Source: Vitellaria paradoxa
Taxonomy: Eukaryota > Streptophyta > Magnoliopsida > Ericales > Sapotaceae
NCBI GenBank assembly: GCA_019916065.1
Contig: CM034236.1
Coordinates: forward strand, 18,428,805 to 18,492,804
DNA length: 64,000 nt
Direction of reading: 5' to 3'
Shown here piece by piece: positions 10,706 to 23,349 of the stretch. The position numbers were made by a program, and so were the translations under genes. Position 1 is the stretch's first letter. The number at the start of each line of letters is the position of its first letter. The notes below the pieces were generated by a model. The model saw only the letters and a program-made list of their open reading frames with translations. It was not told the origin of the DNA and did no database searches.

Positions 10706-11225
10706 TAGAGTTCATCAATTTTTTTTTCCTTTTAATCATCATCTCAACATTAGCAGCCTCAATAATATATGCGACTATTAGTATCATGGAGCCGAAATTT
10801 ATTTGATAGCTGTTATGATTGTAGTGATGCTCCAAATCATGGCACGACTGTTCTAGTAAAGAGGAGTAAGCTCTCAGAACATTTCTACACCTAACAACTA
10901 ATGTTTAAAGAAAGACCTCACTAGTCTTCTAATGTGTGTCGAGCGATCGTGAATTTGGACCATAGCATCTGAATGCATAGCTATTAAAATTTAGACTCCA
11001 GTGACCCCAACAAACTGACAACTTTTTACAAAATAATTGTTAACTAAATGACAATTGAAACATGAATTCAAAAAAACAAAATCAAATGAAATATGTGAAT
11101 GCACAGTTATTAAAGTACAGACTAGCTGCCTGCAAATTGATAGTTTTTTAAGGAATTATAATTGTCAACTTACTTTTGACAACAAAATATGAATTTAGCA
11201 TCTGGAGTAGTAAAAAACAAAAAAA
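10706..11225. other. AT-rich spacer with a copy of the left flank
   Basis: No gene is visible. About 10985-11215 matches about 120-395 in the same orientation (shared words include AATTGTTAACTAAATGACAA and AATATGTGAATG), so a segment of roughly 230-270 bp exists on both sides of the retrotransposon. This is far longer than a TSD, and the retrotransposon's true TSD (ATTGG) lies elsewhere. Confidence 0.6.
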
Positions 11226-11233
11226 AGTAAGAT

Positions 11234-11630
11234 GGTGTTTGGTATTTTCTTTCCAAATTGCATTTTTTGGAAAACGGTTGCCCTAAAAATGTTCTCACGG
11301 ATTCAAAAAATCAACACTCAATGTTCTGCTTTATATACGTATGGCGCCAAAACCGTGGAACGATTTTCTAAATACGCTCACACGGATTCAAAAAATTTTG
11401 TATAAAATAGCGATAATGGTACTTATTTGAAAGTTTTCGACTCGAAGAATATGATTGTTAAAAAAATTTAACGTATTTGGTTAACTTCCTTCTGAATTTT
11501 TTATTTTTTAACGAAATAATGAATTTTTTTGAAATTAGTAAAGGTGAGAATGTATAAATGTGCAATTCAGAATTTTAGTGATTTATAGAGGTTGTTGGAG
11601 ATTTATTTTATTTGTTAGAATACCAAACGC
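11234..11630. mobile_element. hAT-type MITE, about 400 bp
   Basis: The ends are GGTGTTTGGTATT and AATACCAAACGC (inverted repeat). They are flanked by AGTAAGAT (11226-11233) and AGTAAGTA (11631-11638), an 8-bp duplication with two changed bases, which fits hAT. The interior shares words with 30742-31103 in reverse orientation (CTCGAAGAATATGATTG-like and TTCAAAAAA(A)TT stretches). Confidence 0.65.
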
Positions 11631-11809
11631 AGTAAGTATTGTAATGGTTATAGGGGCGACTGCAACCAGGTTAATAGAGCCTTGTACATACTAAAAATCA
11701 TGATTATTCTTTTGGTGTTTCGAGCTTCTTTTTCTCTCTTCCGTTAATTCTCCCCGATTCTATTAAATCTCCTTGATCCCATTACATAGCCTTGCACCCA
11801 AAAACTGAT

Positions 11810-12418
11810 ATGGATCTAAAATTACACAGAGCTACCATGAAAGCAATTATGATGCTCTGATGGGAAGCATTAATTCATTTAACAATACTCGTACAGTTAA
11901 TGGGAATAACGTTCTCCTCATAGCAACACAGTTTCAGCGCTCAGAATGCATCACCGGTATCTTAGAAAATGGTCCAGATCTTTTATACCAAGTGAACAGC
12001 AAAGGCGAGGTAACTATTCATATTGCAGCTAGGAAAAGCCATAATTACGATCTGGTGAAAGCACTCATGGATTGTGCAAAGAAAGTAGAAGACCCTGAAA
12101 GTACAGGGGGTACCAAAAAGACTAGAGTACTCTATCCGATGTTGAGGGCTATGGTTGAGGACGGAGACACCGCTTTGCACTTGGTAGTGCAGCACAGTAA
12201 TAACATCAGCGTGCTGTGGTCATTAGCAAAGGTAGATCCTAAGTTTGAACATCCACCCAATAAAGCTCAGGAAACTCCAATTTACCTGGCATGTGAGACT
12301 AGATCTGTTTTCGAAATGTACGCTATACTGGGAAAATCCCCATCTTACATTGGCCTTAGTAGTAAAATGGCCTTGCACCTAGTAGCAACCAACAGATTAG
12401 ACACTGGTATTTGCGCAG
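11810..12418 (+). pseudogene. ACD6-like ankyrin-repeat protein, first exon, frameshifted
   Basis: The exon starts MDLKLHRATMKA at 11810 and then needs one inserted base near 11846 (in GCAATTATG) to continue as NYDALMGSINSFNN. From there it stays open to 12418, where CAG/GTTTGT is a good splice donor. The protein has ankyrin-type units (VTIHIAARKSHNYDLVKAL; DTALHLVVQHSNN; ETPIYLACETRS; MALHLVATN) like the N-terminal half of plant ACCELERATED CELL DEATH 6-type proteins, which have an ankyrin array and then a membrane PGG domain. No later exon or PGG domain is found before the retrotransposon remnant at about 13040. The frameshift and missing 3' part make it a broken fragment. It is not related to the ANKRD13-like locus beyond the repeat type. 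Confidence 0.7.
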
Positions 12419-13039
12419 GTTTGTTGGTTTGTTTTTGCTTTTATATTATTACATAATAATATTTTACAATACGGTCAATGCACTTAATTTTTTAATATAG
12501 TCTCTCTCTCTCTCTCTCTCTCACTCAAACAGTTAGTTTTTTAAAAATAACTGAATTAAAAAATAAATATATTGATTAATATTTCCATTATATTATTTTT
12601 TTAAATTTATTCTGTTTGAAATTTTATATTTCATTTCTCCTTTTTTTTTTCCTTTTGAACTTTCATTTTATTTTATTTTGAAATATATCTATGCTATTAT
12701 AAAAAGTCTCAATTTTTGAAAAAAAAATTTTGACGAGTTTACTCATGTTTTTTCAATTTAATTGAACTCTGTCCCTTCATTGTTCTAATTCTAATTCAAC
12801 ATTGTAACCCAACTCCACTAGAATTCTTCATAATGGTTCATAATGGTGCATTATCATTTTTTTTCAAGTTTAATTGAATTATAATCTAACTTTATAACCC
12901 AACTCCACTAGAATTTTTCGTGATGAATTAGTTTGGGTTCATATTGGGTATATCATCAAGAAGAAAGGAAAAAAAATCTCAACTTCCTATTTCGTCTTTA
13001 CTATTTCCGATTTTCCATCTAATAAACTATTGTCCAAGG
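12419..13039. other. AT-rich spacer with a (TC)n microsatellite
   Basis: A CT run at 12501-12523 is followed by AT-rich sequence with no ORF. This would be the intron of the ankyrin fragment. Two related segments with AACCCAACTCCACTAGAATT occur at about 12805-12830 and 12895-12920, a short local duplication. Confidence 0.5.
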
Positions 13040-15767
13040 TTGAATAGTTCTAAGTGATGTAATTAACTATATTACTGCTAAAGAAGATGAATTATCAGTA
13101 CCATTGCCTAGAGGAAATAAATCTAAAAACTTTAGTTTTCGATCGTATAGAAAAAGCAAACCCACAAATATCAGCTTCTGAATGCTTGGAAGGAATATAT
13201 TCAAGAGTATCAGTTTTTTTATCGTTCTGAGTGATGCAAAGTTAAAAGGCTTAGTCTTTAATCAACTATGAACAAAAAATTTAGTATCAAATGAATTTAT
13301 CACTTCTCTTGCACCTAGAAGATCTATTAAGAATAGATTGGGAATCTCTGAGATGACCATTGAGAAGAAAGAAAAGATCAATGTCATCTTAGAAGACCCA
13401 AAAAATCTCAAAAGTAAAATACCATCTCGCATAACGTGTTATACTGCTTTGGTAGTGACAACTGAAGAAGAATTGAAAGTGAAGCGACAAACAATGGTAA
13501 TTACGAGATCTTCTGTTGAGACATCAAATACCTTCTCTGAGAAAGAAAACATTAAATACCCATTTCACTTCAGCGCAAGTGATAGAGAAATTCAAGTGGA
13601 AGAGGAAGTTGAAGATGCTCTGCCAGAACTTGGAGAAGGCGTTAAGTCCACTGTTGATGACTTAAAAAAATCAATCTTGGTACTCCAAAAGACTCTCAAC
13701 CAATTTATATCAATGCTCTCCTTAATCTTGTGGAAGAAAATGCTTATGTTGAGTTTCTTACAGAGCATAGGAATGTCTTCGCCTAAAGTTACAAAGAAAT
13801 GTCTAGATTAGACCTTAAAGTTGCTGTTCATCATTTAGCAATAGAGTGGGGTGTTCAACCAATTAAACAATCTTAGCATCGATTTCAATGAGAGTTGATT
13901 CTAGGTTAACAAACTCATTGAAGCTAGATTTATTTGAGGAGTCAAGTATCCAACTTAGATCTCGAGTATTGTCCCTCTCAAAAAAAAGAATGGACAAATT
14001 CGAGTATGCATCGACTTTTGAGACCTTAACCATGCTTACCTAAAAGATGACTTTTCGCTCCCGTTGACAAAACTCAAGGTGGATGCTACCATTGGTCATG
14101 AAGCCTTATCCTTTATGGATAGCTTGTCTAGCTACAACCAAATTTGCACAGCACCATGAGATGAAGAGTTAACAGCCTTTCGTACACTCAAAGACATTCA
14201 TTGTTACAAAGTAATGCCATTGGATTGAAGAATGTAGGGGCCACTTATCAACGAGCAATGCAAAAGATCTTTGACGACATGTTTCACAAAAATATTGAAT
14301 GCTATGTGGATGATCATGTTGTAAAGTCAAGAAAAAGCGCAGATTATCTTCAAGATCGAAAGAAAGTATTTGATTGCCTACGTCAATACCAGTTCAAGAT
14401 GAACCCTTTGAAGTGCACCTTTGGTGTTACCTCTAGAAAGTTTCTTGGGTTCATTGTACGTTATTGTGGTATTGAAATAGACCAAACAAAGATTGACACT
14501 TCTTGAAGATGCCTAAACTTTGAAATATTCATGAGCTTAAGAGTCTACAAGGACGTTTGGCCTATCTTCGATGATTTATTTCAAATTTAGCTGGTCATTA
14601 TTAACCATTTAGCTAACTAATGAAAAAAGGAGTTCTGTACAAATGGGATGAAACATGAGTAATGCCTTTAAAAGTATTAAGGATTATCCAATGAAATCAC
14701 CAATATTAACTACTCTTATTCTTGGGAAGCAATTAATTCTATACATTACACAAGAACTGTCTGTTGGGGCTTTACTTGCTCAAGAAAATGAAAAAAGAAA
14801 AAAAAAATACCCTTTACTATCTTAGTAGAATGATGACCCTCAATGAACTAAACTACTTGCCAATCGAAAAACAATGTGTTTGGCCTTAGTGTTGACAATT
14901 CAAAAGTTACAGCAATATTTTCAAGCTCACACTGTTTATCTCATCTCTAAAGCCAATCCCATCAAGTATATCATGTCGAAACCAATCCTATCTGATCGAC
15001 TAGTTAGATGGTCTATTTTTCTCTAACAATTTGAGATTATTTATATGCCTCAAGAGGTGGTTAAGAGACAATCCTTAGCTAATTTCTTAGTTGATCATCT
15101 CATACCTGCTGGATTGGGAGCTATTAGAAGAACTGCCAGATAAAGACGTCTTCTATGTAAAAGTTCGACAACCATGGAAGATGTATTTTGATGGAGCAGC
15201 TTCGCGCAGTGGTGTAGGAGCTGGTGTAGTGTTTCTCACTCTTGAAGGAGACGTATTGCCTTATGCCTTCACTCTTACACAACTTTACTCAAATAACAAA
15301 GCTGAATATCAAGTACTCATACTTGGGTTAGAAATGGTTGTCAACACGAAGCAGTTAAAACTCAATATATATAGATATTCAAAATTGATAATCAAAATTG
15401 ATAATCAATCAACTGCTAAACATTTATGAGGTAAGGAAGCCTAAACTTGTTCCTTACTATAGCTATGCAACTCAATTGATAGCACAGCTTGGCAACGCCA
15501 CCTTATAGCATGTGCTAACAAAAGATAATAAATAGGCAGATTCTTTTGTTAAGCTTGCTTCAACACTTGGATTGCCTGATCAAAAGACACGAATCCCAAT
15601 TTGTCAAAGATGGGTCATTTCTCTCATCTTCGATGATGAAGACGATGATGAAAGAGATGTAGATGCAATATCAATCTTTGAAATCAAAGAAAATGATTGG
15701 CGTCAACCGTTTATTGATTATTTGCTCCATCAAAGTTACCAAAAGATCCACATAAAGGAACTAATAT
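13040..15767 (+). pseudogene. Ogre-like Tat retrotransposon remnant, 5' part (protease region to RNase H)
   Basis: 13338-13811 is an open stretch with acidic segments typical of the protease-to-RT linker. RT follows, with frame breaks (about 13830-14520): MPFGLKNVGATYQ-like words around 14212 and YVDD at 14301-14312. Then come RNase H words (about 14700-15080) and the second Tat-type RNase H with MYFDGAASRSGVGAGVVF (15180 on). The sequence before the integrase stops at 15767, exactly where the chromovirus begins, and resumes at 24556. No LTRs for this element were found. It is heavily mutated. Confidence 0.8.
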
Positions 15768-17648
15768 TGTAATGACCCGAATTTTTACTTAATTTAGTTT
15801 ATATATATATATATATTTGATTACTCAGTAAATTTAATTTGTTAATTAAAATTAATAACTTATAATTTTGGTGTTTAATTTTAGGTTGTATTTAAAAAAA
15901 ATTAATTTTGGGTTATATATGAAAAGATTTTTAATTTTAGGAAAAAAGGTGTAATTTTCCTAAACCTATGGGGAATAGGAAATTAACTAAGTTGATTAGG
16001 GTTAAAACACTGTTACTATATATATAATATTGTATTTATTTTGTAAAAAATAAAACCCTAGAAAAGAGAGAGAGAGAGAGAGAGAGGAAGAAATGAAGAA
16101 GAAGAAATGGCGGCTTCTTTTTTTTACTGGATTTTTCTTCCGTGACTACAGAGGTAAGGGTCAGAATTCCATGTATATAAAAATATACAGTGACATATCA
16201 CTTCGGTTTGTTTGACAGTAGCCAGCGTAAATTTGAAATCATATGTATATATATATATGCTATGAACATACTTCTGCACGTGATGGTTAATGGTTTAATT
16301 CTTAATCAATTATGTTTTTTTTTTCTTTTTTTTTTGTCTTTATATGCGAGTGGGTGAATCATTATTCAAAAAAAACAAAAAAAGAAAAGAAAAGAAGAAA
16401 TAGTGGCTAGAAATTAGTTTCTAATATATATATATATATATATATATTCGTGTGCCAATTGATGCGCCCAGGACGTTTTGGTCTAAAGTTGATTGATTGG
16501 TTTTTTTTTTTTAATTCATGATAATGATTGATTTGCACAAGACTATGAAATCTGAAGCCTTGATTGAATACTTACACGTACTTACGTACAATTTGGTTGT
16601 TACCGTGAGACTGTTTCTTTAACAGATATTGTGTTATTTAATGTTTTGATGAATTAATGTTAATAAGGTTAAAAATTTAAATAAAAGAAAATTATTTAAT
16701 GTGAATTTAAAGTGAAATTTTATATCATATTTTATTTGGGTTAAGGGGGTACTGAAAATATCGAGTATACGTATCCAAAGGTTATAACTCCCGAAACCCA
16801 CGTGGGGTTGGTTATCGATTCCAGTAGGTTAGTAACCTACGAACGAGCAGATGCCTAAGGGTGACATATTATATTCCTAAGACTTCGGTTTAGGAAGCAG
16901 ACACTGAAGGATGGTATATATTGGTTGGGTCTTGTTTCTACGAGACAACTAAGCAGACATCGAAGGATGATGTACATTGGTTGGGTCCTATTTCTACGGG
17001 ACAACCAAGCAGCAGTACCTCAAAATCAAATTGATTTTCTTTGGTGTGTTATGTGGTGCTAAAACTCAATTAATGGTAACGAACATAAATTTATAAATAA
17101 GTTTAATTTTTTGTTTGAATTTGCTACTTGTGCATAATTGTTTCATTTAATAGCATGCTACGGCATACTGCATTTATATTATTATTATTATTATTATTAT
17201 TATTAGGGTTCCAAGCACACCTGGTATTAGTGCCCATCCCCTTACAGTTTGTGATGCAGGTAATGAATTTGAGTCACGCGCAGGACTTATTCATCATGGA
17301 AATTAGGAATTTATTTATTTGTTTTTATTTAATCACATTAGAATTTTATTTAGAGAATTATTTTTAGTGAATTGTAATAAGCCTCTGTTTGTGAGGTTAT
17401 TATTAATTATTTTATCTAGCTTTGGGAGAATATTTGGGCTTAGTTTTTTTTTTTTTTTTTGAGCTTATTGCCTGGTTGACTTTGACTAAGGCATTTATTT
17501 AAATTTAAAGTTTAGTTTTATTTATTTTTATTTTTTTTGCTCCATAAAATGTGTGCAAGACTCTGGTATGGGACAGGGAAAGTTATTAAATGATGTAATG
17601 TGTGTTCTTTTATTCACATACTCGAGTTGTGAAACCCGGGGCGTGACA
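15768..17648 (+). repeat. Chromovirus 5' LTR
   Basis: The LTR runs TGTAATGACCCG to GGGGCGTGACA. A TATA-like TATATATAATATTG lies near 16016-16032, before AAAACCCTAG and a (GA)n run (about 16064-16086). A 56-bp direct repeat (GACACTGAAGG... / GACATCGAAGG...) begins at 16898 and again at 16954. The same doublet exists in the 3' LTR (about 23808-23925). Confidence 0.92.
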
Positions 17649-17651
17649 ACT

Positions 17652-17667
17652 TGGTATTAGAGCCAGG
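17652..17667 (+). promoter_or_regulatory. Chromovirus primer binding site
   Basis: TGGTATTAGAGCCAGG, three bases after the 5' LTR, matches the plant initiator tRNA-Met complement (TGGTATCAGAGCCAGG) except for one C-to-T change. Confidence 0.85.
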
Positions 17668-17822
17668 TTTAGAATACCTAAGGATAGTGGGTCTTTTACT
17701 TTTAGGTGCTATGTGTTTACATGATAATTTATTTAGTTGTGATATGTGAATTTAATGTTTTGTTAGACTTAGATTGTTAAGAAGGCATTAACCTTAGTAT
17801 ATTTTTATGATATTCTTTAAAG

Positions 17823-19230
17823 AATGCCGCCACGTGTAACTCCAGGTGCTAGAGGTAGAGGCAGGGGCCATGGTCATGGTTGTGGTAAGGGTTGAGGCCG
17901 AAGGATTCAGGCTGGGCAAGGCCATGAAGCTCTAGTTGATGATGTTCCCGTTGTTGCGGGAGGGTCATAGGAGCAGTGGTCATATGCTGGGGTTGGAGCA
18001 GAGGTTCCATTAGGGGTGCCTCACGTGGCCGAGGTACAATCCGAAACACCAAGTGTGCCGCAGCCAGGAATGGTGGACCCACAGATTTGGATGCAGCAAA
18101 TGGCTGTAATATTTGCTGGGGAGTGTAGGCAAGCCAGCCTACAGCTCCATACAAAAAGTTCAGGAGGATGAAGCCCCCCACATACTCTGGTGTAGCAGAT
18201 ACTGAAAAGGTTGAGAAATTCTTACATAAGAATAAGAAGATATTTGAGGTAATGCAGTTAAATAAAGACAAGACTAGAGTTCTGCTTGCTACTTTTTAGT
18301 TGGAAGGTGCTGCAGCGGATTGGTGGAGTACTGTGAAGGGGTCTCGTGGGGTGTCTGCACTTACTTGGGAGGATTTTAAGGAGCGTTTCAGAGATTATTT
18401 TTTCCCTCGGTCTCTGAGAAATGCCAAGTTTGACGAGTTTCTGAATTTGACTCAAGGGCCAATGCTTGTGCTGGAATATGGGCGTAAATTTACCTCGTTG
18501 GCCAAATATGCTAGGGAGTTGGTGTCCACTGAACGCACCAAGTGTAGACGGTTTGAGAAGGGATTGAGGTCTGCTGTCAGGGATCGAATAGTGCCTTTGG
18601 GGCTTAATGAATATGAACCTTGGTTGATCGAGCAATGGTGGTAGAGAAAAATTTGGCAGATACCAGGGCACAAAATGATGCTAGGCAAGGAAAGACTCAG
18701 CACCAGGAGAACAGACCCACTAAAAGATAAAGAGAAAATTTGCATGGGGCGCAGACTCAGTAATCTCAGCAGGGGAGTACAACTTGAAGTCAGTCAGTAG
18801 TAGCGGGGGTTCCTACACAGAGCTCTGTTATCTATCATAACTGCAGATAACCTGGGCATTATCAGTTTCATTGTCCTTAAAATGGTGTCTCAGGCGGATC
18901 TGAAAATAGGGCCGAGGTAAATACTTGTTACATGTGTGGCCTACCGGGTCATGTGCAGAGGCGTTCTCCGTAGAGGTAAGGTAATGGGAGTGCTATAAGA
19001 CCTCCACAGCCAGCTCAGTCGGTACAGAATAGCAAGCCAGCAGGGTCACAATCAGTGCAGACTCGTTTTCAGAGAAGTACTCAAGGTGGGGCACCGCAGT
19101 ATTAGATGGGTGTTCCAAGTGGTGTTCAGTAGCATCAAGGAGTTCGGGGTGATCCTAGCAGGGACAAAAAGGGGTAGACCATCAACGGTACCAGTTCAGG
19201 GATGAGTTAACTGTGGCCTAGAATGATGGA
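17823..19230 (+). pseudogene. Chromovirus gag with zinc knuckle, interrupted
   Basis: It starts MPPRVTPGARGRGRG at 17823, a basic N-terminus. The capsid domain includes DWWSTVKGSRG and FKERFRDYFFP (18300-18644), the retrotransposon gag fold. A zinc knuckle CYMCGLPGHVQRRS is at about 18930-18972, with the last Cys of CX2CX4HX4C replaced by Ser. Stops occur at about 17898, 18298, 18642 and later. Gag would form the virus-like particle and bind the RNA; this copy cannot make it whole. Confidence 0.82.
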
Positions 19231-19239
19231 CGTGCAGAG

Positions 19240-22200
19240 CCTATAGTGACGAGAGGTACTTTTCATATTTATGCTACTAAATCCACAATTCTTGTAGACA
19301 CTGGAGCATCTTATTCATTTATTGCTACATCATTTTGTCTACATTGAATTTATCTGTGGACGAGTTAGTTCCACCATTACGTGTTGAAACACCGATAGGG
19401 GGTCATTCTGTGTTGAACCGTGTCTGTAAGGGTTGTAAGATCACTATCAGGGATGAGATTTCAGGTCATGAACACTGGTCAATTTTTGATTTGATTGTGT
19501 TAGACATGGGAAGTTTTGATGTGATTCTTGGCATAAACTGACTGTCAGTCTATCGGGCGATGATAGATTGTTCTAAAGGTCGGGTGACTTTATTTACTCC
19601 AGAGGGAGATTAGATCTGATTTTCAGGTGATCGTTGTAGTCCTCAACTTTTACCTTTCCTTGATGGGCAGGGGCGAGTAGACTTGTGTAGTTTATTTGCT
19701 TATATGGCTTTGGAAGACGAGGATGGTGACAAGATTGAGTTATCACGAGTCGTTTGTGAATTTCTAGAAGTGTTTTCAGAAATATCTGGATTACTACCTG
19801 AACGGGAGGTTAAATTTGGGATTGATCTGATTCCTAGCACAGAACCAATTTCTATAGCTCCGTATAGATTAGCACCCGCAGAGTTGGTGGAGTTAAAATC
19901 TCAGATAAAGGAGTTGAGCTCTAAGGGATTTATCGGCCCTAGCACTTCACCTTGGGGTGCACCAACACTATTTACAGCTAAAAAAGATAGAACTCTCAGG
20001 ATGTGTATAGATTACCGAAGGCTAAACTGGGTCACGATCCTTTACCGAGGATTGACGATCTGCTCGACCAACTGAAGGGTTTGGTCATTTTCTCAAAGAT
20101 TGATTTAAGATTTTGTTACCACCAGTTGAGGGTGAAGCAGGAGGACATTTCTAAGATGGCATTCAGGACTCGGTATAGGCACTACGAGTTTTTGGTGATG
20201 CCATTTGGACTAACCAATGCTCCTGCCGTGTTCATGGACTTGATGAACTGAGTATTCAGAAGATATTTAGACAAGTTTGTTGTCGTGTTTATTGATGACA
20301 TTCTAATTTATTCCCAATTAGAGGAGGAACATGAGGAGCATCTGATAATTGTATTTCAGATCTTGAGAGACCACCAGCTCTATGCTAAATTGAGCAAGTG
20401 TGAGTTTTGGCTCAGGGAGGTGAAATTTCTAGGGCACGTTGTTTCTGAGAAAGGAATTGCAGTTGACCCATCTAAGGTTGAGGCAGTTATGGATTGGTAA
20501 AGATCGAAGACAGTTTTTGAGATTTGGAGTTTTCTGGGTTTGGCAGGGTATTATCGAAGATTTATCCGTGACTTTTCGAGGTTAGCCGGATTGATGACTG
20601 GGCTGACTCGAAAATGGGTCAAGTTTGCTTAGGATGAGAAGTGTGAGTAGTCTTTTCAGGAGCTAAAGAAGAGACTAACTACTGCACCAGTGCTTGTGAT
20701 TCCTGAGAGAGGATTGGGTTATTCAATTTCTTGTGACGCATCCAAAGAAGGTTTAGGCTGTGTGCTAATGCAGGGTGACAGAGTAGTAGCTTATGGGTCT
20801 AGGCAATTGAAGACTCACAAGCGTAACTACCCAGTGTACGATTTGGAGTTGGCAACAATTATCTTTGCGCTGAAAAGCTGGAGACACTATTTGTATGGTG
20901 AAAAATTTGAGGTGTTTTCTGACCACAAGAGTTTGAAATATCTTTTCACTCAGAAGGATCTAAATCTGAGGTAGAGGAGATGGATGGAGTACATGGAAGA
21001 CTACGATTTTGAGCTCCAGTATCACCCTGGTAAGGCAAATGTAGTTATTGACGCACTCAGTCGAAAGACTCGGGGTACTTTAGCGGGTCTTTTCGTGTGA
21101 GAGTGGTAAATGATGAGAAGCCCTAGTAAGTTTGATCTGGAGTTGTAGGAAGATAAGGGTTATGCTATTTTGTGTGCCATGGCTACTCGTCCAATTCTAT
21201 TGAGTCGTGTGATAGAAGCTTAGGGGACTGATGTTGAACATGAGACGATTCGAGCTAAGTTGCCGAGTCCTGATGAGATGTCAGGATGGGTGTTGGTGAC
21301 GATGACGGTTTGAGGTATTTGGGGAGACTTTTCGTGCCCATCTCTACTCGAGATATAGCTTTAAAGGAATTCCATCACTCTAAATTTGCAGTACATCCTG
21401 GAGGTACTAAGATGTATCACGACTTGCGCCGTCAGTTCTTTTGGGCAGGTATAAAGAAGGATGTGGCAGAGTTTGTGAGTAGGTGTCTTACTTGTCAGCA
21501 AGTTAAGGCTGAGCATAAAAAATCAGTGGGCCTTTTGCAGCCTCTACTAGTATCAGAGTGGAAGTGGGAGAACATTACAATGGATTTTGTTTTTAGCTTG
21601 TCGAGATCTCCAAAGGGTCACGACACTATTTGGGTGATAGTGGATAAGTTGACGAAGTCAGCTCACTTTTTGCCAATTCGGTTGACCGACTCTATGGATG
21701 TCTTGGCTAAATTTTATTTTAAGGAAATCATGAGGCTTCACGGAGCCCCTGTGTCCATTGTCTCAGACAGGGACCCGCGTTTTGCTTCTCGATTTTGGCA
21801 GAGTCTCCAGGTGGCTATGGGGACAGAATTGTTGTTTAGTACAGCCTTTCATCCTCAGACCGATGGACAGTCAGAACGTACAATTCAGATTTTGGAGGAT
21901 ATGCTCAGGGCATGTGTGCTTAATTTCTGTGGCAGCTAGGAGAACCATCTTCCTTTGATTGAATTTGCATATAATAATAGCTACCAGTCGAGCATTGGGA
22001 TGGCTCCTTTTGAAGTTTTGTATGGTAGACCGTGCAGATCTCCTATTTGTTGGGCTGAGGTTGGAAAAACTGCAATTGTTGGGCCTGAGTTTGTGCAAGA
22101 GACGACTGAGAAGGTCAAAGTGATTCGACAAAGACTTGAGACAGCACAGAGTTGCCAAAAGAGTTATGCTGATAAAAGACGAAGACCATTGGAGTTTGAA

Positions 22201-22350
22201 CTAAAACATCACGTGTTCCTAAAGGTTTCACCACGAAATGGTCAGTTTCATTTTGGGCGTAGAGGAAAGTTGTCCCTGAGGTATATTAGGCCATTTGAAG
22301 TTTTGGCTAGGGTTGGAGAGGTGGCTTATCGTCTTGCTTTGTCACCGTAG
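19240..22350 (+). pseudogene. Chromovirus pol: protease, RT, RNase H, integrase
   Basis: Protease: ILVDTGASYSFI at about 19290-19325. RT: linker and fingers from 19830, then [12 protein letters not shown] (about 20190) and [10 protein letters not shown] (20288-20317). RNase [15 protein letters not shown] (about 20717) and [12 protein letters not shown]. Integrase: an HHCC region (21370-21500), then a core with all three acidic positions readable (MDFV at 21580, SDRDPRF near 21763, DGQSERT near 21860). 21286-21939 is open for 217 codons. Stops at about 20250, 20498, 20630, 20648, 20972 and 21937 plus a frame change near 20040 break the rest. Confidence 0.88.
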
Positions 22351-22640
22351 CTTTTAGGAGTTCATGAGATGTTTCACGTGTCTATGCTCAGGAAGTATAA
22401 CTCGAACCCTTCGCATGTATTAGATTGGACCGAGATAGATGTTGACTCAGATGTGACATATAAAGTGAAACTAGTGAAAATTTTGGATTCTCGAGAGCAA
22501 GTGTTATAAGGGAAGACTATTCCCTTAGTTAGGGTGTTATGGAAGCACCATGGTATTGAGGAGTCGACTTGGGAGCAAGAGGCAGATATGCAGAGTAGAT
22601 ACCCTGAGTTGATTCCTTCATTTTCTTTTATTTACCTCCT
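22351..22640 (+). pseudogene. Integrase tail and chromodomain of the chromovirus
   Basis: After a TAG at 22348 the frame continues: FHVSMLRKY (about 22370), then VKLVKILDSREQV, a stop, and VRVLWKHHGIEESTWE (about 22530-22580). This is the aromatic-cage type chromodomain (CHD) of Tekay/Del chromoviruses. In the family it targets integration to chromatin marks; here it is broken by one stop. Confidence 0.8.
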
Positions 22641-22663
22641 AAATTTCAAGGACTAAATTTTTG

Positions 22664-22676
22664 TAAGAGGGTAGGA
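22664..22676 (+). promoter_or_regulatory. Chromovirus polypurine tract
   Basis: AAGAGGGTAGGA lies directly before the 3' LTR start, the expected plus-strand primer. Confidence 0.75.
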
Positions 22677-23309
22677 TGTAATGACCCGAATTTTTACTTA
22701 ATTTAGTTTATATATATATAAATATATATTTGATTACTCAGTAAATTTAATTTGTTATTTAAAATTAATAATTTATAATTTTGGTGTTTAATTTTAGGTT
22801 GTATTTAAAAAAATTAATTTTGGGTTATATATGAAAAGATTTTTAATTTTAGGAAAAAGGTGTAATTTTCCTAAACCTATGGGGAATAGGAAATTAACTA
22901 AGTTGATTAGGGTTAAAACACTGTTACTATATATATAATGTTGTATTTATTTTGTAAAAAATAAAACCTTAAAAAGAGAGAGAGAGAGAGGAAGAGAAAC
23001 AAAAGAAAAAGAAACGGCGGCTTCTTTTTTTATTGGATTTTTCTTCCGTGACTACAGAGGTAAGGGGAGGAATTCCATGTATATAAAAATATACAGTGAC
23101 ATATCACTTCGGTTTGTTTGATGGTAGCCAGCGTAAATTTGAAATCATATATATATATATATGCTATGAGCATACTTCTGCACGTGATGGTTGATGGTTT
23201 AATTCTAAATCAATTATGTTTTTCTTTTCTTTTTTTTTTTGTCTTTTTATGCGAGTAGGTGAATCATCATTAAAAAAAAAGAAAAGAAAAAACAATGGCT
23301 AGAAATTAG

Positions 23310-23349
<40 letters not shown>

